64,000 nt of DNA from a virus. Below are positions 30,950 to 38,436 of the stretch, in pieces; position 1 is the stretch's first letter; every line of letters begins with the position of its first letter. Where the stretch lies: positions 1 to 64,000 of the IMG/VR virus record IMGVR_UViG_3300029319_000006. One strand, written 5' to 3'. Made by a program: the position numbers and the translations under genes. Under the pieces are notes generated by a model, which searched no databases, was not told the DNA's origin, and worked only from the letters and a program-made list of their open reading frames with translations.

Positions 30950-31739
30950 TTATAAAGCTCCTTAGTTCATTTAAGTTTTTCAAAATTAGCGATTTAGGAC
31001 CTCCAGTATTCCTTGATACTTGTCTCCAGGTTGACAAAGTTACTAGCGGCTTATCATAATGATATGCTATTTGTTGTCCTAAACCTTCATAACCAATACA
31101 GAGCTGCGCATGAGCAATAGTTTCAAATATTTTTTCTATGCTATCTCTATATGTAATTATTCTATAATTATAGTCTATTTCATTCAAATACTCCAGAAAA
31201 TCTTTCTTTTCGATAGGCATTTTTTCTTTTGGTACAGGTTCTAAATTATCAAAAGGATGCCATATAGCAAAATAATCTTGAGTAGATGGAGTTAAAACTC
31301 TATTACGAGTTAACAGTTGAGGGTGGCCTAACTCTTTAGATACTATATGCTGAATATCTTTTCTAAGTAAATTCGTATATTGATCTTTATATTTATTGAT
31401 AGGACATACTTCAACTTCAAATTCATTAAAGTGATAGTATTCAAGAATTTTATGAATATGATCTGATGGTTTTTCCATTACATATTTTATAGTAATAGGT
31501 CTACCAGTACGTTTTCTAATCGCAACCGCATAGGAGGCTAGGCGAATTATATCGCCATAGCCTTCACTATTTTGCGTAATCATTAGAAGACCATCATCTT
31601 CTACTTCTTGAATTTTAGCCTGTTTAATCCCAATCATTATCGAACCTTTTATAAATGCTATCCAAGCAACAGTATAGTCATCTATTCCTAGTTTATTTTT
31701 CCACCATTCTACTTGTTTTTTATACCATTCTTTTAACAT
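30909..31739 (-). CDS. possible GT9-like glycosyltransferase, 276 aa
   Basis: Two Rossmann-like halves. The first contains NSEGYGDIIRLASYAVAIRKR (GDxxxxxP-like opening of heptosyltransferases), and the second contains AQLCIGYEGLGQQIAYHYDKP, like the D(S/E)GxxHxAxAxxxP nucleotide-sugar loop of family 9 enzymes. Assignment is tentative. A perfect late box ends only five bases before ATG 31739, so a message from it would be leaderless or use a later start. Confidence 0.5.
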   Translation of the reverse strand: MLKEWYKKQVEWWKNKLGIDDYTVAWIAFIKGSIMIGIKQAKIQEVEDDGLLMITQNSEGYGDIIRLASYAVAIRKRTGRPITIKYVMEKPSDHIHKILEYYHFNEFEVEVCPINKYKDQYTNLLRKDIQHIVSKELGHPQLLTRNRVLTPSTQDYFAIWHPFDNLEPVPKEKMPIEKKDFLEYLNEIDYNYRIITYRDSIEKIFETIAHAQLCIGYEGLGQQIAYHYDKPLVTLSTWRQVSRNTGGPKSLILKNLNELRSFINDYVPRRDDFEII

Positions 31740-31744
31740 GAAGT

Positions 31745-31752
31745 TATTTATA
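31745..31752 (-). promoter_or_regulatory. late promoter abutting a start codon
   Basis: TATAAATA on the minus strand followed by ACTTC and ATG. It comes directly after the terminator at 31755-31779. Confidence 0.65.
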
Positions 31753-31754
31753 TA

Positions 31755-31779
31755 AAAAAAGGGGCTAGAGCCCCTTTAG
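31755..31779 (-). terminator. rho-independent terminator
   Basis: AAAGGGGCT-CT-AGCCCCTTT followed by TTTT on the minus strand; ends the hsp20 and small-gene transcript. Confidence 0.85.
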
Positions 31780-31956
31780 TTATACCCAACCTCTTAAATT
31801 AGGATTTACAGACACTAGTGTTTTGTGTCCATTCCACAGAAGTTTTTGTCTTCTTTCTAATTCTACAAGGTCTTGTGACTCTGCAAGCCAATCGTGTTCT
31901 AATTCTTTTATACTACGTGGTTTAAAAAAATTAAAAATTGCTTTTATTATCTTCAT
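31780..31956 (-). CDS. DUF3563-like small protein, 58 aa
   Basis: Starts MKIIKAIFNFFKPRSIKELE and contains DWLAESQDLVELERRQKLL, matching the short pattern of DUF3563-type proteins (YLAxSxDLxELERR). The start overlaps the upstream gene by one codon (ATGA). Function unknown. Confidence 0.6.
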   Translation of the reverse strand: MKIIKAIFNFFKPRSIKELEHDWLAESQDLVELERRQKLLWNGHKTLVSVNPNLRGWV

Positions 31957-32177
31957 TTTAAACCCATCCTTTCATCTAGCTCACGAGCTAGCATTTCAAC
32001 AGTATGATAAGGATAATCACTTTTACAGTGTTGTAACATTTGAGCTGCTACAACTCTATTAGCTGATTTTTGACGGGCGTTTTGCCAGCCAATAAAAATA
32101 CAAGTTAATGTATTTTTTAAAGTTTTGAAGATGCTTTCAAGCAGATTCGTTGAGTAGTTGAGCACTAGAGTTGTCAT
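31953..32177 (-). CDS. hypothetical protein, 74 aa
   Basis: Start at 32177 (MTTLVLNYSTNLLESIF) follows GGGAGGAAAACC; the longer frame is inside hsp20. Basic, helical, with AQMLQHCKSDYPYHTVEMLARELD near the C terminus split by a predicted turn. No family recognised. Confidence 0.6.
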   Translation of the reverse strand: MTTLVLNYSTNLLESIFKTLKNTLTCIFIGWQNARQKSANRVVAAQMLQHCKSDYPYHTVEMLARELDERMGLK

Positions 32178-32604
32178 TGGTTTTCCTCCCAGTTTTTCCA
32201 ATTGAAATTTTCTGGGGTCGCATCTTTTCAGGAAGGACTACTTCGATAGAGACAGTAAGTATCCCATCCATCATTTCTGCACCACTGACTTCTGCGTATT
32301 CCGATAACCTAAACGATTTGTAGAATTTACGACCACTTATTCCTTTATGAACATATTGTTCTTGATCTCTTCTTTGTTCACGCTCACCCTTGATGGATAA
32401 CACGTGATCCTTGAGTTCAATTTCAATATCATCTTGAGAAAATCCAGCAATAGCCAATTCAATATCATACTTCATGTCGCCATTTTTGACTACATTGTGA
32501 GGTGGATATGAATCTTTTGCGTGATTTGTTACTCGTTCGAGTTCGTCGAATAAATGATCGAAACCTAAAAATGCGTTTCGTGGAAAATGGAAATTACCAG
32601 TCAT
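32137..32604 (-). CDS. hsp20: Hsp20 small heat-shock protein
   Basis: 155 residues. An alpha-crystallin domain spans about residues 43-135: YDIELAIAGFSQDDIEIEL, LSIKGEREQRRD, FYKSFRLSEYAEV, and the closing MDGILTVSIEVVLPE strand. It is an ATP-independent holdase found as a near-core gene in marine T4-like phages, thought to protect virion or host proteins. An 87-base leader upstream contains the inverted repeat TATTGG-CTGC-CCAATA (about 32655-32670). Confidence 0.93.
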   Translation of the reverse strand: MTGNFHFPRNAFLGFDHLFDELERVTNHAKDSYPPHNVVKNGDMKYDIELAIAGFSQDDIEIELKDHVLSIKGEREQRRDQEQYVHKGISGRKFYKSFRLSEYAEVSGAEMMDGILTVSIEVVLPEKMRPQKISIGKTGRKTNDNSSAQLLNESA

Positions 32605-32691
32605 TGTTGCCTCCTTTATTAAGCAAGGTTAAAATATACAGCCCCCTCTATTGGGCAGCCAATAGTATATATAATATTTAAAATTTAGAAT

Positions 32692-33924
32692 TCAACATCC
32701 ATTGTAAGAATCTTCAAATAAAATTCTTTCCAGGATCTCTAATACATGCTCACTATTATCTTTTGATGGAAAATTATCTTGAATAGCTTGTTTAATACAA
32801 TTTCTAGTAAATGGTAATGGAAATCTTTTTCCTTCTGAATTTCTTCCAGTATTAATTAAATAAACATTACAATTGTGTCTAGTTATTTTTTGCATTAATA
32901 AATCACTGTACCATGATATTGGTCTAGGCATAAATGGAGATCCATAACATGGTGAACAAACTCTTGTTATTTGATCTGATCCTGCTTCTGTTCCAGGCAT
33001 TTGACTTGTGTATCCAGTTTCAAAAAACTTACGAACAGTTTCACCACTTATTTTACTTATTGGAGGAAATGCTCCTTCTGCATCCATAGTTAAGAAAAAT
33101 ATATTATTTGCATGACCAAAATCTTGAGGTTCCGAATAAGCATTATCTACCATAGATATAGGATAACTTAATCTAGCGTTAGCAACACCAGGATTTTCAA
33201 CTACTAAACATGACATATTCTTTGCATTTTCAACTGCATTAAAAATAGTTTCATGTGTCTCAGGTGTTAGACCTTCGCTTTTTGCATAACAACCTACTTC
33301 TATCATTCTTATTCCATCATCAGTCCAAGCTATTTCATCATCACCTATAAGTTCAAAATCAGGATCACTACTAAGAGTTGTTTTGCCTGTCCCGCTTAAT
33401 CCAAACATAAGATTAGTAGTATTGTTGTAAGTGAATGCACTACAATGCATTGGAAGAATACCACGTCTAGGTAATTCAAAACTCATAATACCAAATATAC
33501 CTTTTTTTATTTCACCAAGAAATGTTGTACCAGCTATCAATACAAGTCTTGAATCTAAATGAATATAAATTTTAGGTTGATCTAATTTTAATTCTGTGTT
33601 ATGTAATATCTGCCAATCTTGCATTACTAAATTTGTAACACCATTATCAAACTCATATATTTCTTCAAACATATTTCGAATAAATTGAGCATGTCTATCA
33701 TCATTAGTTCTAATTCTAAACTTTTTATCAAATACATTTACACAAATATTGTGATCGTATTTTAGATTACACATTTGAGACCAGAATTTATCAAAGTCTT
33801 CTTGTTTACCTATTTTATTGTATTTGGGTCTTGATGTATCTAAACATTTAGTCTTATGACCAAAGTAAAATTTATTTTCAGGGCTTCGACCAGTTGGACT
33901 AGTCTTAATAGTATAATTTGGCAT
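32692..33924 (-). CDS. phosphoenolpyruvate carboxykinase (ATP-type) homologue
   Basis: 410 residues. Visible PEPCK features in order: GRSPENKF (substrate Arg), GEIKKGIFGIMSF (metal Lys and kinase-1a region), LPMHCSAF, FGLSGTGKTTLSSD (P-loop), LIGDDEIAW (metal-binding kinase-2), EAGSDQITR region and NTGRNSEGKRFPL with TRN. All catalytic segments seem present, but the protein is about 120 residues shorter than bacterial PckA (about 530), mostly in the N-terminal domain. It would interconvert oxaloacetate and PEP with ATP. A metabolic enzyme of this kind is unexpected in a phage. Confidence 0.9.
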   Translation of the reverse strand: MPNYTIKTSPTGRSPENKFYFGHKTKCLDTSRPKYNKIGKQEDFDKFWSQMCNLKYDHNICVNVFDKKFRIRTNDDRHAQFIRNMFEEIYEFDNGVTNLVMQDWQILHNTELKLDQPKIYIHLDSRLVLIAGTTFLGEIKKGIFGIMSFELPRRGILPMHCSAFTYNNTTNLMFGLSGTGKTTLSSDPDFELIGDDEIAWTDDGIRMIEVGCYAKSEGLTPETHETIFNAVENAKNMSCLVVENPGVANARLSYPISMVDNAYSEPQDFGHANNIFFLTMDAEGAFPPISKISGETVRKFFETGYTSQMPGTEAGSDQITRVCSPCYGSPFMPRPISWYSDLLMQKITRHNCNVYLINTGRNSEGKRFPLPFTRNCIKQAIQDNFPSKDNSEHVLEILERILFEDSYNGC

Positions 33925-33927
33925 AAT

Positions 33928-34356
33928 TTATCCTGGCATTGTAAAAAGAGCTTTTATTCCATCATTTACTTTAATTGGTTTACGAGCAAATATAACCCAC
34001 TTAATGGCGTAAATAGTATCTTGTGTAGTACAAAATTCTCTAAAACTTGTTCCTGTAGTATAGACATCATCACATACTAATAAAGGATCATCTGGATTGT
34101 TAGAAGCATATTTGTTAAGAGCATTTTGTAAAGGAACACCTCCTCTAGGAATTCCAATAGCTTTTCTAAATGGTTCTTTTTGATAATCCATTATCATTGT
34201 AGCAAGTGCTCTCCACTCTGTATGATCTATAGCATCACATTCAATTTTCCATTTAAGTGGTAATCCTGCATGTGATTTGAAATCACCTATTTGAAATAAT
34301 CTTATAAATTCAAAATTAGGAACAGTTGTGGTATCAAATTGTTCATCAAACATCAT
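33928..34356 (-). CDS. phosphoribosyltransferase-like protein, 142 aa
   Basis: DPLLVCDDVYTTGTSFREF is the type I PRTase PRPP-binding motif (two acidic residues then TxGTS), and AIGIPRGGVPLQNAL the preceding loop. The hood domain that sets specificity is small. It lies between the PEPCK gene and a second PRTase; orotate or purine salvage are options. Confidence 0.78.
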   Translation of the reverse strand: MMFDEQFDTTTVPNFEFIRLFQIGDFKSHAGLPLKWKIECDAIDHTEWRALATMIMDYQKEPFRKAIGIPRGGVPLQNALNKYASNNPDDPLLVCDDVYTTGTSFREFCTTQDTIYAIKWVIFARKPIKVNDGIKALFTMPG

Positions 34357-34546
34357 CTATCACCTTTACTATAGGTTCTTCAGAAGTTGCATCTATATAA
34401 TCTTCTTTATTACTGTAAAAAGATCTTGTTACAACATGTTTAACTAACATATCGTTTTTTATTTTATATGTAATCAATTCTTGTTTTACAATATTATGAT
34501 CATCTTGATCAGCCGCAATTTTCAATGGACCTGGTTTCATAATCAT
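34346..34546 (-). CDS. hypothetical protein, 66 aa
   Basis: Beta-rich small protein between two PRTase-like genes, overlapping both. Begins MIMKPGPLKIAADQDD. No family recognised. Confidence 0.55.
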   Translation of the reverse strand: MIMKPGPLKIAADQDDHNIVKQELITYKIKNDMLVKHVVTRSFYSNKEDYIDATSEEPIVKVIDDV

Positions 34547-35043
34547 ACTATATCCTCTATTTTCATAGCTTCATACTTTTCCATTGGTTGATGTATCCAA
34601 GGATTATCAGGCAATAGATCAACATAATAATCAGGTGTATATTCTGAACAACCTTTCATCCATAGTACTGCTGTTCTAACATCATCTATAAAAAAACCAT
34701 GATAATGTTTTAAATATTGTAAACTCTTTTCTAATGTTTTACCAGAGTCTGCTAAATCATCTACTAATATAACTTTATTACCCAGATTAGGAGTTGTCTT
34801 GGCTAACGAATTAGAAAAAATTAATTGTCCTTGTTTATCTTTCACTTTATCTCCATGATAAGATTCAGCAGCCATAATAGCTAATGGAACATCAAACAAT
34901 CTAGCAAATACATCTCCAACTCTCAACCCCCCTTTTGCTATACACACAACTTGATTAAATTCAAAACCATCACCGTGTATTTTTTTTGCTAACTTTTCAA
35001 TATCTCTTTCATATCGATCCCATGATATATTTAAACCAGTCAT
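34543..35043 (-). CDS. xanthine/hypoxanthine-type phosphoribosyltransferase
   Basis: 166 residues from ATG 35043, preceded by AAAGGAGA. VVCIAKGGLRVGDVFARLF matches the IxRGGxxxAxxLA loop, NKVILVDDLADSGKTLEKSL is the PRPP motif, and VRTAVLWMKGCSEYTPDYY the hood-proximal strand of Gpt-like enzymes. It would salvage a purine base with PRPP. With the BMP-family nucleoside-type binding protein it suggests attention to purine supply. Confidence 0.83.
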   Translation of the reverse strand: MTGLNISWDRYERDIEKLAKKIHGDGFEFNQVVCIAKGGLRVGDVFARLFDVPLAIMAAESYHGDKVKDKQGQLIFSNSLAKTTPNLGNKVILVDDLADSGKTLEKSLQYLKHYHGFFIDDVRTAVLWMKGCSEYTPDYYVDLLPDNPWIHQPMEKYEAMKIEDIV

Positions 35044-35564
35044 TTTTTCTCCTTTATTCCAAATGATAATAATAGTCTTGATGAGTCTGGATATGCTGCA
35101 TGATGTATTCCTTTTGGAATATAAAGCCATTCACCTCTTTTTAATCTTTTAGATATAGTTGATCTAGTAGTCATAGTTTTCTTTATATCATCATAATCAC
35201 AACCATCTTCAAATACTCTCCAATTGCATTCACCCATTACTTGAACTACAAATACTGTCATTCCATCAGTGTGAGGAGGAGATGCTCTTGAATTTATCCC
35301 TAGTCCTGCATACACATGGACAGAATCCATTTTTAGATTAAAATTTTCTATTTGTTTTTTAACATAAGACATCAAAGGGAAAAATAAATTTTTTCGTTCA
35401 AAATTTAATCCAACAAATATTTTTCTTGTGTCTTGACTACGTTTATTAGTATTTGGATGACGAGCTATACTATCAAACCATGGTATTATTTGATCCCATG
35501 TTGGATAATAATCGTCGTTGATTTTAAACTTACCTTGTTGTACTTTATCAGGGGAAAAGTTCAT
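35040..35564 (-). CDS. cupin (JmjC/ribosomal-oxygenase-like) protein
   Basis: From ATG 35564 (ATGA overlap with the upstream stop) about 174 residues. SRASPPHTDGMTVFVVQVMG provides HxD on the cupin barrel with the following strand, then CNWRVFED; GEWLYIPKGIHHAAYPDSS provides the distal His; LLLSFGI closes the barrel. This is the Cupin_4 arrangement of Fe(II)/2OG hydroxylases that modify ribosomal proteins. Target unknown. Confidence 0.72.
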   Translation of the reverse strand: MNFSPDKVQQGKFKINDDYYPTWDQIIPWFDSIARHPNTNKRSQDTRKIFVGLNFERKNLFFPLMSYVKKQIENFNLKMDSVHVYAGLGINSRASPPHTDGMTVFVVQVMGECNWRVFEDGCDYDDIKKTMTTRSTISKRLKRGEWLYIPKGIHHAAYPDSSRLLLSFGIKEKK

Positions 35565-35797
35565 AATTTTATTGCTAATATAATTAAAATACCAATTAAC
35601 AGTATGTTGGTTAATATCATTTGAACACATAATATTAAATGATACCATACCCATCTGTGTTTATATAAAGTATGAATATTTACTTTAGTGTCAACATCTG
35701 CAGAATCCAATAATTCTCTTTCAATATTATCTTCAGGTTTTTTTATAGTAGGTGAAAGAGATTTTATACTATTTGTAAATTGTTTCAACCAATCCAT
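35561..35797 (-). CDS. small C-terminally membrane-anchored protein, 78 aa
   Basis: Soluble N-terminal part (MDWLKQFTNSIKSLSPTIKK) and a long C-terminal hydrophobic segment (LILCVQMILTNILLIGILII). Stop overlaps the cupin start. A holin-like topology cannot be excluded but is unsupported. Confidence 0.55.
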   Translation of the reverse strand: MDWLKQFTNSIKSLSPTIKKPEDNIERELLDSADVDTKVNIHTLYKHRWVWYHLILCVQMILTNILLIGILIILAIKL

Positions 35798-35799
35798 AA

Positions 35800-36204
35800 T
35801 TACTTGTTTCCAATATTATATTTTGGACATAACTCCCACTGATCTTTTTCTTTAAATGGTAAAATTTTTATTAATCTTAATGGAGCACAATCAAGGTTTG
35901 TTTTAGTTATTTCAACCAAACCCCAATCACTCATAAGTGTAGCAATTGTATTTCGTCTTTGAATATCTGATAATTCTAAGTTAGCTTTTTTTCCATCTAA
36001 CATAAACAATTCTTTAAAATGTACAATGAAGTATCTACCTTGTTTATGCAAAATGTGACACGATTGAAATAGCTTTTTATCTTTCCTAGATGCTACTCCA
36101 ATTCGTGTAAGTGTTTCTCTGACTTTAAGAAAATCATCTGGTTCGTTTAAAGTTACTTCCAACATATCTGCTGGAGACCACTCTACAATATTATTTTCTT
36201 CCAC
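35800..36204 (-). CDS. regA: RegA translational repressor
   Basis: 134 residues clearly homologous to T4 RegA: LEVTLNEPDDFLKVRETLTR, GVASRKDKKLFQSCHILHKQ, YFIVHFKELFMLDG, IATLMSDWGLVEI and a C-terminal PKYNIGNK. RegA binds ribosome-binding sites of early mRNAs and blocks initiation. As in T4 it lies between gene 43 and gene 62. It overlaps gene 62 by a few bases. Confidence 0.95.
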   Translation of the reverse strand: MEENNIVEWSPADMLEVTLNEPDDFLKVRETLTRIGVASRKDKKLFQSCHILHKQGRYFIVHFKELFMLDGKKANLELSDIQRRNTIATLMSDWGLVEITKTNLDCAPLRLIKILPFKEKDQWELCPKYNIGNK

Positions 36205-36568
36205 CTTTACTCACCTTCTCTGTTATAATTTTTATTTGTTCAGGTGATAGGAGATGCCAGACTTGGCGTGCTTTATCATTGCTGTAGCCATAGTATTTTT
36301 TGATCACCTCAATATCACATTCCGTTTCAGGTTTAATCCATTTGGAAAATCTGTTACGCTTTCGAACGATATTTATAAGAAAGTGATATTGGAGTTTATT
36401 ACTAATATGGTGGAAACGATTCATTATATTTGCCATACCAACAGTATCATAAAAATATGATAATGATCTATTAATCATAAAAGGAGCATAGACTTTTTCA
36501 GCTATGTCATCTTCCATAATATCTTTTTTAGATGTATTAATACTATTCAAATATTGAAAAGGGTTCAT
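36191..36568 (-). CDS. 62: clamp-loader small subunit (T4 gp62 family)
   Basis: 125 residues, alpha-helical. MNPFQYLNSINTSKKDIM and FMINRSLSYFYDTVGMANIM match the conserved NRSLSxFxDTV region of gp62. It binds gp44 to load the gp45 clamp. The downstream regA gene overlaps it, the T4 order. Confidence 0.88.
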   Translation of the reverse strand: MNPFQYLNSINTSKKDIMEDDIAEKVYAPFMINRSLSYFYDTVGMANIMNRFHHISNKLQYHFLINIVRKRNRFSKWIKPETECDIEVIKKYYGYSNDKARQVWHLLSPEQIKIITEKVSKGGRK

Positions 36569-36867
36569 TATATTGTTTGTTCTATTCCACTATCTTGCCA
36601 GGGCCATTCAAGTTTTTCTTCAGCTTTTTCTATTTCCTCTTTAAGATCTTGTACAGTTATCTCTTCTGTATTAGGATTCTTATTAATATGATAATCATTC
36701 AAATATACTTGAGGTACAGTAGTATGTCCTCTTTCTTTAAGGAATTTTCTAGCATTATATGAATGAGAAATATCTATAGTATAGTATTTTTTTCCTATTT
36801 CGTCAAGCATTGATTTCATTATTGTACAAAAACCACAATGAGGTTGGGTGTAAAGAAATATACTCAT
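36568..36867 (-). CDS. grx: glutaredoxin
   Basis: 99 residues from ATG 36867 (AAAGGAG upstream). MSIFLYTQPHCGFC places the CxxC redox pair at residues 11-14; TTVPQVYLND has the cis-Pro (TVPQ) and the following strand. It reduces disulphides using glutathione, typically for ribonucleotide reductase. C-terminal Trp-rich extension (EWPWQDSG). Confidence 0.9.
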   Translation of the reverse strand: MSIFLYTQPHCGFCTIMKSMLDEIGKKYYTIDISHSYNARKFLKERGHTTVPQVYLNDYHINKNPNTEEITVQDLKEEIEKAEEKLEWPWQDSGIEQTI

Positions 36868-36880
36868 TTTTTTTCTCCTT

Positions 36881-37462
36881 TCATATTTCACCTATTGATT
36901 TTAAACCAGTTATATCAGGTTCTTTATCCGACCCAAACATACTGCAATAATGTATATTTTGTTTTATTCCTTTAAATAAAATATTGTCAGCTGTATATAC
37001 ATCATAATTAAATTGATTACAATACTTTTCCCATTTAAATTCTCTTTCTACTTGAGAAGAATGTCTAGTCCAAAAAATTGTATCTATTTTAGTATCAAGT
37101 AATAAATCCCATGGCATTTGATCTAATATTTTTTTTTCTTCTTTGTAAAACTTTCTAGTTAGATTTCCTGGATAATAACTAGTTTTATATGCTCTTACAA
37201 AAACTCTTAATACATTTGAAGGTAATTCAGGGTATTGTTTAAAAAAATATCCGTAGCAAGGAATATTTTGTTTATGCCAAACTATAGATAATGTTTTATC
37301 TAATTTTGTTAATTGATCAAATGTATATGGATTATCTTGTAATTTTGATTTAAAATTTTCTTCACAAGATGCTGTGTAAATAAATTGTTTTACTAAAGGA
37401 TAGTTTGGATCTTTACTAATACAAACATCTAAACCAATTGTACTTGAATGATGAATGGCCAT
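36881..37462 (-). CDS. unknown protein downstream of the adenylation enzyme, 193 aa
   Basis: No recognised motif. Aromatic and Cys-containing, with VLRVFVRAYKTSYYPGNLTRKF and FWTRHSSQVEREFKWEKY; this resembles the general look of small N-acyltransferase-like folds but without a clear acetyl-CoA loop. It overlaps the ANL gene stop by one base, so it is likely part of the same pathway as the ANL and halogenase-like genes. Confidence 0.6.
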   Translation of the reverse strand: MAIHHSSTIGLDVCISKDPNYPLVKQFIYTASCEENFKSKLQDNPYTFDQLTKLDKTLSIVWHKQNIPCYGYFFKQYPELPSNVLRVFVRAYKTSYYPGNLTRKFYKEEKKILDQMPWDLLLDTKIDTIFWTRHSSQVEREFKWEKYCNQFNYDVYTADNILFKGIKQNIHYCSMFGSDKEPDITGLKSIGEI

Positions 37463-38436
37463 TATATTGTTATTTCTTGATTTCTTTTTACTTTACGTAA
37501 ATTATCATCTACTTGTATATTTTGTACTTTATGAGTTTCTATTTCAAAAGGAAATGTAATATTTTCTAAAAATAATTTTCTTCTCATTTCTCCTGTAAAA
37601 TAAACTTTACATGATTTTTTTTCTTTTCTGCATAATGCTAATGAAGCTCCTGCTTCTATTGCTAGCTTTTCAATTTGTTCTGGATATACTTTATCACCAC
37701 AATTATCCATTTTAAACATATTATATTTTCTACCAACAATCTTAAATCCATTTGTGTATTGTTCTACTAGATCACCAGAATACCACCAATCTTTTTGTGT
37801 TTTATATTTACACACAATTTCATTATCTTGTATTTTAAAATCAATGTTTGGATTTATATCATCATAACAATAATCATCTTGTAACTCAGTAGACATAATT
37901 ATAGGAGGAACTTCAGATGATCCATATGCTGTATCAACTCTTTTGGCTCCTTTAGATCTCAAATCTTCCATAAGATGATTAGGAGTAATATCACTACCAA
38001 CTTGCATGTGTTGAATAAAAGACAAATCTACGTTTTTCCATGATTTATGTTTGTGCCATGTTTTCCAAACATTAGGAAGTATAAGAGTATGTGTTGGTTT
38101 TATTTCTAGTAATCTAGATACATAATGATCTACTGTTGTTTCTATAAATAAATCACAATTAGATTCTTGAGCTAAAAATAAAGCCATGGAAGTAAATCCA
38201 ATTCCTCTTGGACTGTACAGTCCTAATAATACAGATTTTGAATTTAAATTCATATACTGAACATTATATTTTGCTATATCTGTCATAAGTTCAGATGAAT
38301 GTGAAAATATTTTAGGAGTACCAGTAGTACCAGACGAAGACACTGTAACTTGTCTATTACTTAAACCTTTTATTATACTTTCATAAACTTTTTTATTTTT
38401 ACTAATTCCGTATGGAACTCTATCAATATAAATCAT
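37462..38436 (-). CDS. compact ANL-superfamily adenylating enzyme
   Basis: 324 residues. VTVSSSGTTGTPKIFSHS is the AMP-binding P-loop (A3). DTAYGSSEVPP is A5, WWYSGDLVEQYTNGFKIVGRKYN spans A7-A8, and KVYPEQIEKLA A9-like; a Lys-rich end (RKVKRNQE) could supply the A10 lysine. Typical ANL enzymes exceed 500 residues, so this is a minimal version with reduced N-terminal subdomains. It activates a carboxylic acid as acyl-AMP. Coupled to the halogenase-like gene by an overlap. Confidence 0.82.
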   Translation of the reverse strand: MIYIDRVPYGISKNKKVYESIIKGLSNRQVTVSSSGTTGTPKIFSHSSELMTDIAKYNVQYMNLNSKSVLLGLYSPRGIGFTSMALFLAQESNCDLFIETTVDHYVSRLLEIKPTHTLILPNVWKTWHKHKSWKNVDLSFIQHMQVGSDITPNHLMEDLRSKGAKRVDTAYGSSEVPPIIMSTELQDDYCYDDINPNIDFKIQDNEIVCKYKTQKDWWYSGDLVEQYTNGFKIVGRKYNMFKMDNCGDKVYPEQIEKLAIEAGASLALCRKEKKSCKVYFTGEMRRKLFLENITFPFEIETHKVQNIQVDDNLRKVKRNQEITI

